From positions 1 through 64,000 of the IMG/VR virus record IMGVR_UViG_3300025684_000014: a stretch of DNA of 64,000 nucleotides; one strand, given 5' to 3'. Shown here piece after piece: positions 36,326 to 45,274 of this stretch. The stretch comes from a virus. A program made the position numbers and the translations under genes. Below the pieces are notes generated by a model. That model made no database searches. It saw only the letters and a list, made by a program, of their open reading frames with translations, and was not told the DNA's origin. Each line of letters starts with the position of its first letter. Position 1 is the stretch's first letter.

Positions 36326-39300
36326 ATGAGTAATCTTAACAAACCCCGCAAGACGGCGTTTGATCGACTGTCCGCTGAGCAGCAGCTCAACTGGCAGAAG
36401 ATCAGCGTCGCTTGCGAGAACGACGAGGGGTGCACTGCCCCTCTTGCTCGCAAGAGCAAAAAAGTCGTCAAAGTGCCCCGCCCTAAGCGTCGTCAGGCGC
36501 AAAGGGCGGCCAAGCGCGTTGAGCGCCAGAACCGCCTTGAGAGCACCATCAACAACCTCAGCACAACCTCTGAGGGCCCTAGCGCCCTCAAGGCTCTCTT
36601 TGAGGGCCTAATGGTTAGTGTGTTGGTGATCGGAATGGTGATGGGCTTCTTTGCCCTCACCAACGACACCAACACGCAGTCTATCGGCTTCGATAATGGT
36701 GGTGTGTACGCCGTGAACTCTGGGAGCTCCGTGAAGAACGCGGACATCACCAGCCGCCAAGGCGCTGTGAACGCGATTGACACCATCGATCTCGCCCTTG
36801 ACCTCGCTATCAAGCACGCCCCTTCACAGAGCGCTGACCTCGGCGCTTTGGGGCTTCCTCCTCGCAGGAGGAATGACTTTGAGGGTGACGCACCCTTAAA
36901 TCCCATGAAGGGTGATCACCTCCAGAAGTTCTGGAAAAATTATCTGCACGAGCGCGCCATTTTTGAGAGCAAGCAGACCTATGCACGTCGTAAGCGTGCT
37001 TTGATCGCTCGCCTCAAGAGGGCGCAAAAGCAGGCGGCGGCAGCCCACGCCAAGAAGATGAACGCTCACGCGAACATCCTCACCGGCCAGCTCTGCTACC
37101 TCTCGAAGCGCGCCCAAGAGCACAGCGACGAGGATTTGTTGATTCAGGTCAACAAGGCCTTTGAGCTTGCTCAGGCCGCGAAGAGCGAGGAAGAGATCAT
37201 CGACCTGGTCCGTGCTCTCGAGCGTGAGATCAATGGCGACCTCTGGCGCTTTGACAACACCATTTACTTCCAGTACGAGTGTGACGCCCGTCGCTCTGCT
37301 GGTACTTCTGATCAGACGGGCAAAAAGGAGAAAAAGACATTGCGTAAAGCATTTGTCTTTGCAATTAAGCTCATTGCCGCGATGATCATCTTTAAGCTTC
37401 TTCAAGGGTTCTTCCCTGAGGATAGCTTTGGGTTGATCTTCGTTGCTGTGGTCGGCGGGACTGATGTTCCTACCGATTTTGTGGGCGACGATCTTGAGAC
37501 GGTTGCTGAGAAGCTTCAGCCTCACAGCAACCTTGGGCAGGCCCTTGCGTCCATCGAGCGTCGTATGGGGCACTTGCCGATGAGCACCATGACCCTCCTC
37601 CCTGGAGGTGATGGCGCACCAAAGGTCATCTTTAAGACCAACGGGCGCGACAACATCGGCCTTGTGCCCTTCGCTCAGGCGTTTGGTCTCGAGGCTTTGG
37701 GCGAGGACGACGTGCTTCTTATCGAGGCTAATGGCGTTCAGCAGGACGCCATCAACGAGGCTTGCCAGGCGTTCGTCCAAAAGGGCTATCGTCCAGTCGG
37801 TACGCGAATGCTCATTAAGGCGTTCAACGACGATGGGACTAGGGCTCTTGGCGCTGATTATATCGAGGCTATCGACGTCTTCCTTGGCAAAATGGTTGAC
37901 GTCAGGTCTTACTTCAGCCTGGGCAGTGCTCCTGCGCTTAAGACCTTCACCCTCGATGACGACATCTACACCGAGCGCGAGGGCGAGGACGAGGGCCGTA
38001 AGGTCTTGTGGTTCACGGGTAAGGCCAAGCACATTTTTGCCGATCTCGACGGCGTTGAGGGTGGCCTTCCCATCTCCGAGAAGGCAATGGAGGCGATCTT
38101 CGGCTCCAAGAACCCCGGTCAGCCACGCTTGATCGTCAAGCTGTGTGACGGCGTGGCTGCGATGGTCAAGGGTAACTTTGCCCCTATGGCTGTCCGCGCC
38201 TTCTTGCAGGCTGACGGCTCCTGGAAGTTCCTCACCCGTGCTCATTTCGAGAACACCGATGAGGGTAAGGCTGAGTGGCGCAAGGGCTATGACTTCGTCT
38301 TCATCGAGGACGACACGCCCAAGGGCCGTGGGAAAGACCAGCTCAAGACCGAGGATATCAAGCTCTTCGACGCGAATGGTAAGATCTCGGGCTGGCTCAT
38401 CGCTCAGGCCAAGAATGAGCAAGGCAAAAGCTTGGTTTCGTACCAGGTGCTCGCTCTCGTAGCCAAGAGTGCCGGCCTTGATGCAATCGCTGCGCACATG
38501 GAGAGCTTGATCTCTAACAGTGTGCAGAAGAGCGTTGATCAGGTCGAGCGCGATCTTGACAAGCTCGACATCCCTGGTGCTACCGTGAGCGACTTGGAGA
38601 AATTCAAGGAGCTCTTGAGCGCCATCGCACCCGGGTCTGCCCGCCAGACTCGTAAGAACCACCTTGGCTTCGGTGCTGAGGTGTTCACTGGCTACATCCA
38701 CATGAACGTGCTCATTAAGAAGGGCACAATCGTCGTGGGTGATGGCTTCGGCCTCAACAACCGTGCGATGGTCAAGCGCCGCGGCAAGTTTGGTGCAGAG
38801 GATGCTTGCGGCGGTAAGAACCCCATTCTCGACCACCAGCAAACGTGGGTCGGCAAGCTGATCCGCATTGGTGACGTCCAAAAGCTCAGGGAGAGCTTGG
38901 ACAACGGCAAGCCTCTCAGCGACGAAGAGAAGGCTTTTGCTGCTGACTTGTTTGGTGCTGACAAGCTCGATAAGGTCATTTGGATGACCGAGCAGATCAA
39001 GTGGGTTTTGAGCTTCGCTCCTGCGCTCACCCGTGGCTCGATCCTCATGAACGCAGAGGACGTCGCTGACCTTGCGGGTGATGATGACGGGGACCAGCTC
39101 TGGTTCTCGTTCGGAGATGAGCGCATCCTCGAGGTGTTCCGCCTCATCAAAGACCAGGCACAGGGCAATACGCTCTATGCCATTGAGAACAATAAGGGTG
39201 CTCAGCTCCCCTCCGAGACGGGGGCTAGAGACTTTAAAGATCTCTTGACCGCAGAAGGTGACGAGCTTACCGCGCTCTGCCGGTTCATCATGGCTCCTAA

Positions 39301-42300
39301 CAAGGGTCAGGGTCCAGTCGGCTACATGGCCAACATCTGTACCATTCTGATGGCGACCTTCCAAAAGGTTGACAATGGGAATGGCGGGATGGCTTATGAA
39401 AACGATTGGGTTGAGCGCCTTCAAGCCACACTCAACCTCATGCAACAGACGTCAATCGATCTCCAAAAGAGGATCTACTTGACGATCTGCCTCATGAGGT
39501 GGACCAAGGGTGACCTCCGCAAGGAGAAGCTGGACGGTCGTGGTCTTGTGCCTGGGTACGACTTCCCTGGCCTCGCACACGACTTCAACCCGAACGGCTT
39601 CCACCCTGAGAGCTTCAGCTCAGACGAGTACAAGGCAGCCTTGACTCAGGTTGAGATGCCCCACGTCCCAAGCCACTGGGTCTCAGGTGAGAGTTTCCCT
39701 GTTTGCACTGACAACGACAGTCAGTATGCAATCAGGGCGATTGGCTCTTGGTTGATCTGGGAGGTTTTGAGCCTCATTGTCACAGGTAAGCCTGCTGACT
39801 GGGGCGATGTTGCTGATGACGCGAAGGGCGGCCTTGATCCCTGGAGCGTGAGCAGCGAGTTTATCGGTGAGGATGGTCCTGACTTTGAGGCTTTTGCCAA
39901 GAAGTACGCCCTTACCGACGAGCAACATGCTCAGGTTCTCAACGCCTGGCGCAAGAGCCCTTCCGAGCTGTACAGCTGGAAGACGCAAGGCAAGGACGAG
40001 CCATTCGTCCAGAGAGCGCCTGCGGCTCTTGAGCTCAACCATGAGATCGCTATGCGCCTCAAGGAGAGCTACAAGCCCTCTGGCGAGGTGAAGGTTCACT
40101 TCCGCGAGGTTGAGGCCGAGATCAAGCGTCTCTTCTCCACTGACTTTGCTGGACAGGAGTGGCGTGCGCGCAAGTTTGTAGATACCCTCATCGACGGTTT
40201 CTATCTCGAGGCTGCGCTCGCTAACAACAATAAGGCAACCTCAGAGCGATTCCAAAACTCTGAGGAGCGCTCAGGGGTCGAGGCTCTTGGCTATATCCTT
40301 GAGTCGCTTGAGAACAGCTTTACGGCTTCTACAGGGGCTACAAAGGCTGACATCAAGCTGGCTCGTGCTTTTGCGGCTGCTCTCAACCCCCGTGAGCGTC
40401 GCGACAACAAGGCTCGCGAGATCGGTGTCTTCGTGATGCTCATTTCTTGGTGGACGTTAGAGTACGCAAACCAGGAGTGGATCGACCTTATCCAGCGGAA
40501 CATCACTCCTGAGGAGGGGGACAAGACTCCTAAGTACAAGGTCGCGATGGCTAAGTACGGGGTCGACGAGGCAACCGCCAAGAAGATGGTGAATGCCAAG
40601 CACTCAAAGACGATTGCGCCTGAGCTCCTCAAGTTCATCAAGGGACTCGTCAATGAGCACTTCTCGGTTAACGCTGAGAAGATGGAGGCTAAGGCCACCT
40701 GGCTCGTCGATGATGCTCTGAGCGCAGCCGTCAAGGCGATCGAGAACACAGAGATCGTGATGGCTAAGCGTGACGTCCTCAAGGAGGTCAAAGAGGCGAC
40801 CATCCGCTGGACCGACATGCGTGACAGTTGGGACCAGCGTCGTGTTGCTGTTGAGATCCTCCTCGCGGCTACAGGCTGGTTTGAGGCTTCGTGGTTTGAG
40901 GCTATGAAGGACGAGCTCAAGATGATGGCTTCCCAGACTACCAAGACTGTGGGTCAAATCCGTAAAGAGCTCAAAAACGCTGCTCCCGACGCTGACGTCG
41001 CGGCTCTCAAGACTGAGCTCAAGGTTGCATCAAAGGCTTCTTCTGCAAAGAAGTTGCTTGCGATGCTGGCTGATGATAGCCTCGGCTATGTCACTATCCT
41101 CAACGCGCTCTGTAACCCAAAGCAGAATCCTCTTGCGCGTGAGTTTGTCACCACAATGCTCGACAACAGCGGTCCTATCGTGAACGTTGAGCGTGCGTGG
41201 CAACGTGCGGATGATCTCGGCTGTGACAAGTCTGACGTCCGCGACTGGACCTGGGAGCTCGGTGACTGGGTGACTCACAAGGGCAAAGGCACCGACCCCA
41301 ACACGGGGATGCCACGTCAGAACAAGACAGTACTCTACGCGCACTCACGCGTCGAGTGGTCTTTGACTGACACGGCCACTGCACGCTTTACGCGTATTCT
41401 TCTCGAGGGTGGTGTGAGCATTTACAAGCTCACCAAGGTGCCTGCTCAGAGCTTCAAGACCTGGCGTTACTTTGACGCTTTCGTCTATGAGGCAGAGCGT
41501 ACGCCCGATTACTCCCTGGTCCATGGTGTCGGTCACCTCGTCAGCCTTGCTATCCCTACCCAAAAGCAGGCCGACGAAGAGCGTTACCGCCGCATGGCTC
41601 ACCTCGGTCACCTCGAGTGGGCTTGCCAAGCGTGGACTGATGTCGACCCCACGCTTAGCCAGGCAGACGTGCGCTATCACGTTGAGGGTCTCCGTGAGGA
41701 GATTGATCGCGTCGAGGCTCTCAAGGACAACGCCCTCATGGTGAGCTGGGGTCACCTGCTTAGTCCTATTACTTGGGGCATGCAGATCCATAGCTGGGCT
41801 GGCAAGCTGACCAAGAAGGCCATTAACGGTCGTGCTTGGGCTGCACTTGCACAGCTTGGCAAACGCGACCCCGCCTACCACGACCAGCCCAAGGTCAACA
41901 ACCTCGGGGCTGAGATCGTGACCACCGAGCTCAAGGCCCTTAACTCCAATGGCAACCACATGCCATTCAAGCGCAACTTTGGTCCTCGTAACCAAAGCCA
42001 GGCTCTTCAAAGGGCTAAGCGCATGGCGGGCAAGAACGAGGGTGAGCTTGACGACACCACCGACCTTGTGCCCTTCACCTTCGGTGATGACGAGAACACC
42101 CAGCACACTTACGCTGAGTGGCTCGACTTTATCGAGGGTGTAGCCGCCAACGGCACTGGTCCTGCTAGCGCTATGGTCCTGGCAGGCCTCTGGTACGGTG
42201 CTCATGGTGGGCGTATTGCCGCTCTGGATCCCAACGGCTCAATCTTCTCCAAGGAGATTGCTGAGAAGATCCAAAAGCGTCTCTTGCGCTGCCCCGCCTA

Positions 42301-42427
42301 CGAGGTTCGCCTCCACATTGAGGACCTCCTCAAGGGCGAGTACGTCGCTCCTGTTAGCAAGCCAACTGACAAAGAGAGCGCGGAGGCCTTCTTCGCCGTG
42401 CTTCGCCGTAAGGCTGGCCTCGCTTAA
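36326..42427 (+). CDS. 2033-aa membrane-anchored protein, candidate double-psi-barrel RNA polymerase
   Basis: The start at 36326 has AAAGGAG upstream; an in-frame ATG at 36239 has no such site. Residues about 95-115 and 340-362 are hydrophobic membrane-type segments. Residues 919-923 read DDDGD within LAGDDDGDQLWF, the DxDGD metal-binding signature of the second double-psi barrel of cellular RNA polymerases and QDE-1/YonO-type single-chain enzymes. About 305 residues earlier KLCDGVAAMVKGN supplies two Lys in a K...KG setting like the first barrel. RAPTL-like FAPALTRG precedes DxDGD. The rest is mostly helical and unassigned. Codons are GC-rich and strongly biased. Polymerase function is inferred from motif and spacing; membrane anchoring would be unusual. 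Confidence 0.55.
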   Translation: MSNLNKPRKTAFDRLSAEQQLNWQKISVACENDEGCTAPLARKSKKVVKVPRPKRRQAQRAAKRVERQNRLESTINNLSTTSEGPSALKALFEGLMVSVLVIGMVMGFFALTNDTNTQSIGFDNGGVYAVNSGSSVKNADITSRQGAVNAIDTIDLALDLAIKHAPSQSADLGALGLPPRRRNDFEGDAPLNPMKGDHLQKFWKNYLHERAIFESKQTYARRKRALIARLKRAQKQAAAAHAKKMNAHANILTGQLCYLSKRAQEHSDEDLLIQVNKAFELAQAAKSEEEIIDLVRALEREINGDLWRFDNTIYFQYECDARRSAGTSDQTGKKEKKTLRKAFVFAIKLIAAMIIFKLLQGFFPEDSFGLIFVAVVGGTDVPTDFVGDDLETVAEKLQPHSNLGQALASIERRMGHLPMSTMTLLPGGDGAPKVIFKTNGRDNIGLVPFAQAFGLEALGEDDVLLIEANGVQQDAINEACQAFVQKGYRPVGTRMLIKAFNDDGTRALGADYIEAIDVFLGKMVDVRSYFSLGSAPALKTFTLDDDIYTEREGEDEGRKVLWFTGKAKHIFADLDGVEGGLPISEKAMEAIFGSKNPGQPRLIVKLCDGVAAMVKGNFAPMAVRAFLQADGSWKFLTRAHFENTDEGKAEWRKGYDFVFIEDDTPKGRGKDQLKTEDIKLFDANGKISGWLIAQAKNEQGKSLVSYQVLALVAKSAGLDAIAAHMESLISNSVQKSVDQVERDLDKLDIPGATVSDLEKFKELLSAIAPGSARQTRKNHLGFGAEVFTGYIHMNVLIKKGTIVVGDGFGLNNRAMVKRRGKFGAEDACGGKNPILDHQQTWVGKLIRIGDVQKLRESLDNGKPLSDEEKAFAADLFGADKLDKVIWMTEQIKWVLSFAPALTRGSILMNAEDVADLAGDDDGDQLWFSFGDERILEVFRLIKDQAQGNTLYAIENNKGAQLPSETGARDFKDLLTAEGDELTALCRFIMAPNKGQGPVGYMANICTILMATFQKVDNGNGGMAYENDWVERLQATLNLMQQTSIDLQKRIYLTICLMRWTKGDLRKEKLDGRGLVPGYDFPGLAHDFNPNGFHPESFSSDEYKAALTQVEMPHVPSHWVSGESFPVCTDNDSQYAIRAIGSWLIWEVLSLIVTGKPADWGDVADDAKGGLDPWSVSSEFIGEDGPDFEAFAKKYALTDEQHAQVLNAWRKSPSELYSWKTQGKDEPFVQRAPAALELNHEIAMRLKESYKPSGEVKVHFREVEAEIKRLFSTDFAGQEWRARKFVDTLIDGFYLEAALANNNKATSERFQNSEERSGVEALGYILESLENSFTASTGATKADIKLARAFAAALNPRERRDNKAREIGVFVMLISWWTLEYANQEWIDLIQRNITPEEGDKTPKYKVAMAKYGVDEATAKKMVNAKHSKTIAPELLKFIKGLVNEHFSVNAEKMEAKATWLVDDALSAAVKAIENTEIVMAKRDVLKEVKEATIRWTDMRDSWDQRRVAVEILLAATGWFEASWFEAMKDELKMMASQTTKTVGQIRKELKNAAPDADVAALKTELKVASKASSAKKLLAMLADDSLGYVTILNALCNPKQNPLAREFVTTMLDNSGPIVNVERAWQRADDLGCDKSDVRDWTWELGDWVTHKGKGTDPNTGMPRQNKTVLYAHSRVEWSLTDTATARFTRILLEGGVSIYKLTKVPAQSFKTWRYFDAFVYEAERTPDYSLVHGVGHLVSLAIPTQKQADEERYRRMAHLGHLEWACQAWTDVDPTLSQADVRYHVEGLREEIDRVEALKDNALMVSWGHLLSPITWGMQIHSWAGKLTKKAINGRAWAALAQLGKRDPAYHDQPKVNNLGAEIVTTELKALNSNGNHMPFKRNFGPRNQSQALQRAKRMAGKNEGELDDTTDLVPFTFGDDENTQHTYAEWLDFIEGVAANGTGPASAMVLAGLWYGAHGGRIAALDPNGSIFSKEIAEKIQKRLLRCPAYEVRLHIEDLLKGEYVAPVSKPTDKESAEAFFAVLRRKAGLA

Positions 42428-42502
42428 TTAATAATCCTGGCGTGATGCACTATCCAAATATCTAGCCGTCTTTTTCGGTGAGATAAGTGTGTTGCGTCAG
42501 GG

Positions 42503-42566
42503 CGTGTCAGGTCGGAGCAATTCTGCCGAGATCTCTGATGAGTATGTCTCAGGACAACGAAACACG
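42503..42566 (+). ncRNA. Hammerhead ribozyme 4 (complete type III)
   Basis: A contiguous hammerhead in the standard order. Stem III is CGUGU (42503-42507) with ACACG (42562-42566). The predicted cut follows C42508. Stem I begins AGGUC and ends GAUCU, with internal bulges and an inner GG/CC pair. The core is CUGAUGA (42535-42541). Stem II is GU(A)UGUC-UCAG-GACAAC with one bulged A, and GAAA is at 42559-42562. All conserved core bases are present. It lies between the polymerase-like gene and the 163-aa gene. Confidence 0.9.
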
Positions 42567-42604
42567 AATCAGCAGCTCAAAATACATTCATAAGGAGAAT
42601 AAAA

Positions 42605-43096
42605 TTGAGCGATTTCGATAAGCTCCTTGCCGCCCTCATGGCGGGGGGTTCGACTGTCAACGTGACCGTAATCAACGCGGTACACCCTGGCGGTGTAGTC
42701 AACATCAAGAACGGGTGCGTTGATGTTGAAAAGTCTAATGCACCCACCCCTAAGAAGGCTCAGGGGGAGAAGAAGAGCCAGGAGGAGCCACTCCACGATG
42801 ACCACACCTCTGCAGCTGAGGATGCTGTTGGTGGGGGTGACGAGGCTCCAATCGACACCACCCCCGCTGAGCGGAATCGCGGTGGTGGTACTCCAGAGGG
42901 GTCACCGCTCCTCGCTCAGGTGAAGGGCAAGCTCCTCGCCTTGAGTGAGGAATTGACGAACAGGGTTGTCAGCCATATCGATCGCATCAGCTCGCTGAGC
43001 AAGGACGATCTCGAGAAGATCGCTGCGATTGAGGACAGTGACCTCGACAACCTCGACGAGATCCTCGACAACCTCTTTCCTGACCTTGCTTCTTAA
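42605..43096 (+). CDS. Small protein with acidic low-complexity middle
   Basis: Starts with TTG at 42605, 6 bases after AAGGAG. The 163-aa product has a short beta-type N-terminus (STVNVTVINAVHPGG), a Pro/Glu/Gly-rich linker (residues about 45-105) and an acidic helical C-terminus with Asp-Leu repeats (DLDNLDEILDNLF). No family recognised. The acidic tail suggests a protein-protein contact. It is the first gene downstream of ribozyme 4. Confidence 0.55.
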   Translation: MSDFDKLLAALMAGGSTVNVTVINAVHPGGVVNIKNGCVDVEKSNAPTPKKAQGEKKSQEEPLHDDHTSAAEDAVGGGDEAPIDTTPAERNRGGGTPEGSPLLAQVKGKLLALSEELTNRVVSHIDRISSLSKDDLEKIAAIEDSDLDNLDEILDNLFPDLAS

Positions 43097-43158
43097 ACAA
43101 GGTTAACTTTAAACTCATCATACACTATCACTCCTAAATCATTATAATATGGTGATAA

Positions 43159-43245
43159 CGACTCCGCCAAACTCCGCCAAGCGGAGCTTGGCACCCCTGT
43201 CGGGGTGAGGAAATGGAGGGCTCTGCCCCCCAAACCCCCCGTGTT
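43159..43245 (+). repeat. Cluster of GC-rich palindromes
   Basis: A direct repeat ACTCCGCCAA x2 (43161-43180) is followed by CTCCGC/GCGGAG, then CACCCC-TGTC-GGGGTG (43192-43207), then a GGGC/GCCC hairpin. The CCCC(TGTC)GGGG core is the reverse complement of two hairpins at 51,658-51,702, so it may be a dispersed palindromic element of the genome. Confidence 0.6.
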
Positions 43246-43251
43246 GTAGGG

Positions 43252-43714
43252 GTGAGGTGATGTATGGTGAAAGGAAATCAGTATGTCTGACACAACTTTC
43301 GACCCAAAGTTGCTCTGTTTTATTTCCCCCTCGGGGGAGTTTCAAGCACTAGCTCCTCTGATCGCACTTGTGCGTGATGAGCAGCTCGTTTTCCAGGCAA
43401 ACCGGCCTCTTTTGGAGGGGTTCGGGTGCCAAAGCGATGAGCAGACCAAGCAGGGATTCGACTTTCTCAAGTCAATCTCTCTCTCGTCCACTTTTAATTC
43501 ATGGGCGAATGAGGAAGAGGGGTCCTCCGGGATTTCGTCTAAGTCACTGGTCGCGTCGGCAACGACGCCCGGTGCAATCCTGACCCTCGTGGGCCTTCTA
43601 AGGAGTCATCCTGACGCTTCGGCGTCAGGAACCTTGACCGTCAACTACGCCAACCCCGCGCGCCGCGCAGGGGTGGGGCGTCCCCGCTAACTAAACCCCC
43701 ATACATCACCTCAC
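43252..43714. repeat. 16-bp perfect inverted repeat flanking a gene
   Basis: GTGAGGTGATGTATGG at 43252-43267 is the exact reverse complement of 43699-43714. The two arms lie immediately before the ribosome site and just after the stop of the 135-aa gene. In RNA they would pair the 5' and 3' ends of that message. Confidence 0.75.
43283..43690 (+). CDS. Small protein enclosed by inverted repeats
   Basis: A 135-aa protein starting ATG at 43283 with AAAGGA upstream. It has mixed hydrophobic and Ser/Gly-rich composition (GSSGISSKSLVAS) and a basic C-terminal end (NPARRAGVGRPR). No family recognised and no membrane span is obvious. The inverted repeat around it is the main clue to its biology. Confidence 0.55.
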   Translation: MSDTTFDPKLLCFISPSGEFQALAPLIALVRDEQLVFQANRPLLEGFGCQSDEQTKQGFDFLKSISLSSTFNSWANEEEGSSGISSKSLVASATTPGAILTLVGLLRSHPDASASGTLTVNYANPARRAGVGRPR

Positions 43715-43978
43715 ACCGCTTAGCGCGTTCTTTTCCGTAAGGAGACGAGACGCTGAGTGGCACCTCTTTGAGTAGAGGGGCGTAGGATAAGCGTTAAAAG
43801 CGTAATCCTTGGTCGCCTAGACCTAAACTCGTCCCCCTAAAGCAGAGTAAAATCTGTGGATGGGGCTGATGTGGCTCTTTCGGGAGCCGAAACGCATCAG
43901 TAGTCACCGTTGATGACTTTAAACTCAACCCCTGTGAGTTAGGGCAAAATACTTGCTACCTTTAGGGGTAGCGCCTCA
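43715..43978 (+). ncRNA. Structured RNA segment leading into the giant RNA
   Basis: No protein gene seen. Hairpins include CCTCT/AGAGG (near 43763), CAGA-GTAAAA-TCTG (43844-43857), and a nested stem CTGATG...CATCAG (43866-43900) around GGCTC/GAGCC. A GGAGACGAGAC string at 43741 recurs at 46,107. It may be the 5' part of the same transcript as the downstream RNA. Confidence 0.5.
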
Positions 43979-44895
43979 GTGTGTGTGGGTGAACCACCAT
44001 CGCACATAGAAGGAAGCAGTGTAGGTACTGTGACCTGATGAGGTAAAAACGGTTGGCAACCATGTTGCTGGGCACCTATGCCTCACACTAGCTATCCTAC
44101 AATAGCTAAGAGAAAAATAGGGAGGTTAAATCACCTCGGTCTTTTTTAAAGGTTGAAGAATGGGGTTAGCGATTATAGACATGATCGTGAAGCTCAATGC
44201 GCTATGAAGGGAACATAGTAGCGCGACTCGTTGTGAGTATAAAAACCGAAAGCGGAAATCCTAGGTATCCGTAAGTAGAAGAAGAATGTCTCAGGTTGTT
44301 GAAACTGACCTGGATTACTTTGGATTGATCCCCAAAGAATTAAATAGTCAGCGGCTAGCATAGTATGCCGCGATCTTGGATTGGAACCCCAAGATCAAGG
44401 AGTTGCTTGTAACTTCATCACTACCTTATAAGGGGCAATTCTGGAAGCTTTTCCAGAGCTGATAGATTGTCTTTTATAGGGTAGGCATCACAAGATCGAC
44501 ATTGTTGGGCACGGCAATGTTTAAAGATTAGCAACTATTAGTTGTTATAGTGTCCTGCCGTAGACCGATTACTGTAGAGTAATCATCATAGGCGGGGTAG
44601 GGACGGTATCTGTGGATACTATAACCCTTCAATTTTATGCCCCTTCAGACTGGCTACTTCTTCGTAGTTAGGGGACAGGCAATGCACTTTAGTGTAGCAG
44701 AGGCCAGTCAGCCGGTGATAGGTATGCCGGTGGTGATTTTGAGGTTAATCGTACTCAAACTCAAGAACCAAGACACCTGCGGGGACATAACTCCCTTTGA
44801 TCGTTGACCAGGCGATCAGCTATCTACGGATAGGCACATTGGGCGACTGCAGGCATGTAGTCTAGAAGTGAATGCTAAGTACATCCCTCACACAC
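43979..44895 (+). ncRNA. Giant structured non-coding RNA (~0.9 kb, GOLLD/ROOL-like in size and context)
   Basis: No protein gene. The ends pair over ~900 bases: GUGUGUG-U-GGG (43979-43989) with CCC-U-CACACAC (44885-44895). Between them are more than a dozen simple hairpins, e.g. GCUACC/GGGUAGC, UAGCUAU/AUAGCUA, CAGGU/ACCUG, CUUUGG/CCCAAAG, GAUCUUGG/CCCAAGAUC, CUGGAA/UUCCAG, GAUUAC/GUAAUC, GACUGGC/GCCAGUC and GAUCG/CGAUC. Large ornate RNAs such as GOLLD and ROOL are found in phages near tRNAs and are 600-900 bases long. I see the architecture but cannot test whether this is one of those families. Confidence 0.6.
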
Positions 44896-44909
44896 GAAAG
44901 AAGGTCGTC

Positions 44910-45026
44910 ATGACTGGTATCGTGGAGTGTACATCAGGCTTCCGCGTCTTTTGGCGCGGTTGCCTGATCGGTGCGTTTGCCTCTTTTGAGGTGGCGCACC
45001 GTGAGCTCCTCTCTATCTCAGAGTAA
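44910..45026 (+). CDS. 38-aa microprotein at the end of the giant RNA
   Basis: ATG at 44910, 6 bases after AAGGTC, in an initiation region (GTCGTCATGACT) nearly the same as that of the zincin gene at 33350. The product is Cys/Phe/Arg-rich with a central hydrophobic stretch. Its stop lies in the stem of a CAGA-GTAAAA-TCTG hairpin. The shared start context favours a real gene, but it is too short to be sure. Confidence 0.4.
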   Translation: MTGIVECTSGFRVFWRGCLIGAFASFEVAHRELLSISE

Positions 45027-45274
45027 AATCTGAGTAGGGAGTGAGCTTCTCCTGAGCATGACGTTAAAAGGCTCAACATGCTTTGGCTGACAGTATCGAC
45101 TGTTGACTCGAGCAAAATAGTGTCTCTTTTAGAGAGGAGATGCTATTTAGTCTTACGGCTCTTTATTTAAGGAGACGTTAAGGCAAGCCCTTTTATCAGG
45201 GTATAGGTTATAGGTGAGACACCGAGCCTAGTAGAATATATATTCTATGAAGTTACGTTTAGTAACAAAAAAGT
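45027..45274 (+). ncRNA. Structured RNA segment upstream of tRNA-like element B
   Basis: No gene seen. It contains TCTCT/AGAGA near 45123, an AAGGAGACG string at 45169, a 16-base palindrome TAGAATATATATTCTA near 45231 and GTTAC/GTAAC followed by six A near 45252. Likely part of one RNA with the element downstream. Confidence 0.4.

Noticed and set aside
36896-39445. 849-codon open frame on the minus strand opposite the polymerase-like gene
   Set aside because: It is in register with the strongly biased GC codons of the plus-strand gene, has no ribosome site and reads as low-information protein. A shadow frame.
43805-43904. A possible sixth hammerhead (CUGAUGU-GGCUC...GAGCC-GAAACGC, sharing GGAGCCGAAAC with ribozyme 1)
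   Set aside because: The conserved A9 is U, CUGAUG pairs perfectly with CAUCAG in a simple stem, and no proper stem I with a cut site is adjacent. It may be a relic but is not supported as a ribozyme.
44034-44042. CUGAUGAG string within the giant RNA
   Set aside because: No GAAA with matching stem III and no stem I next to it, so taken as chance.
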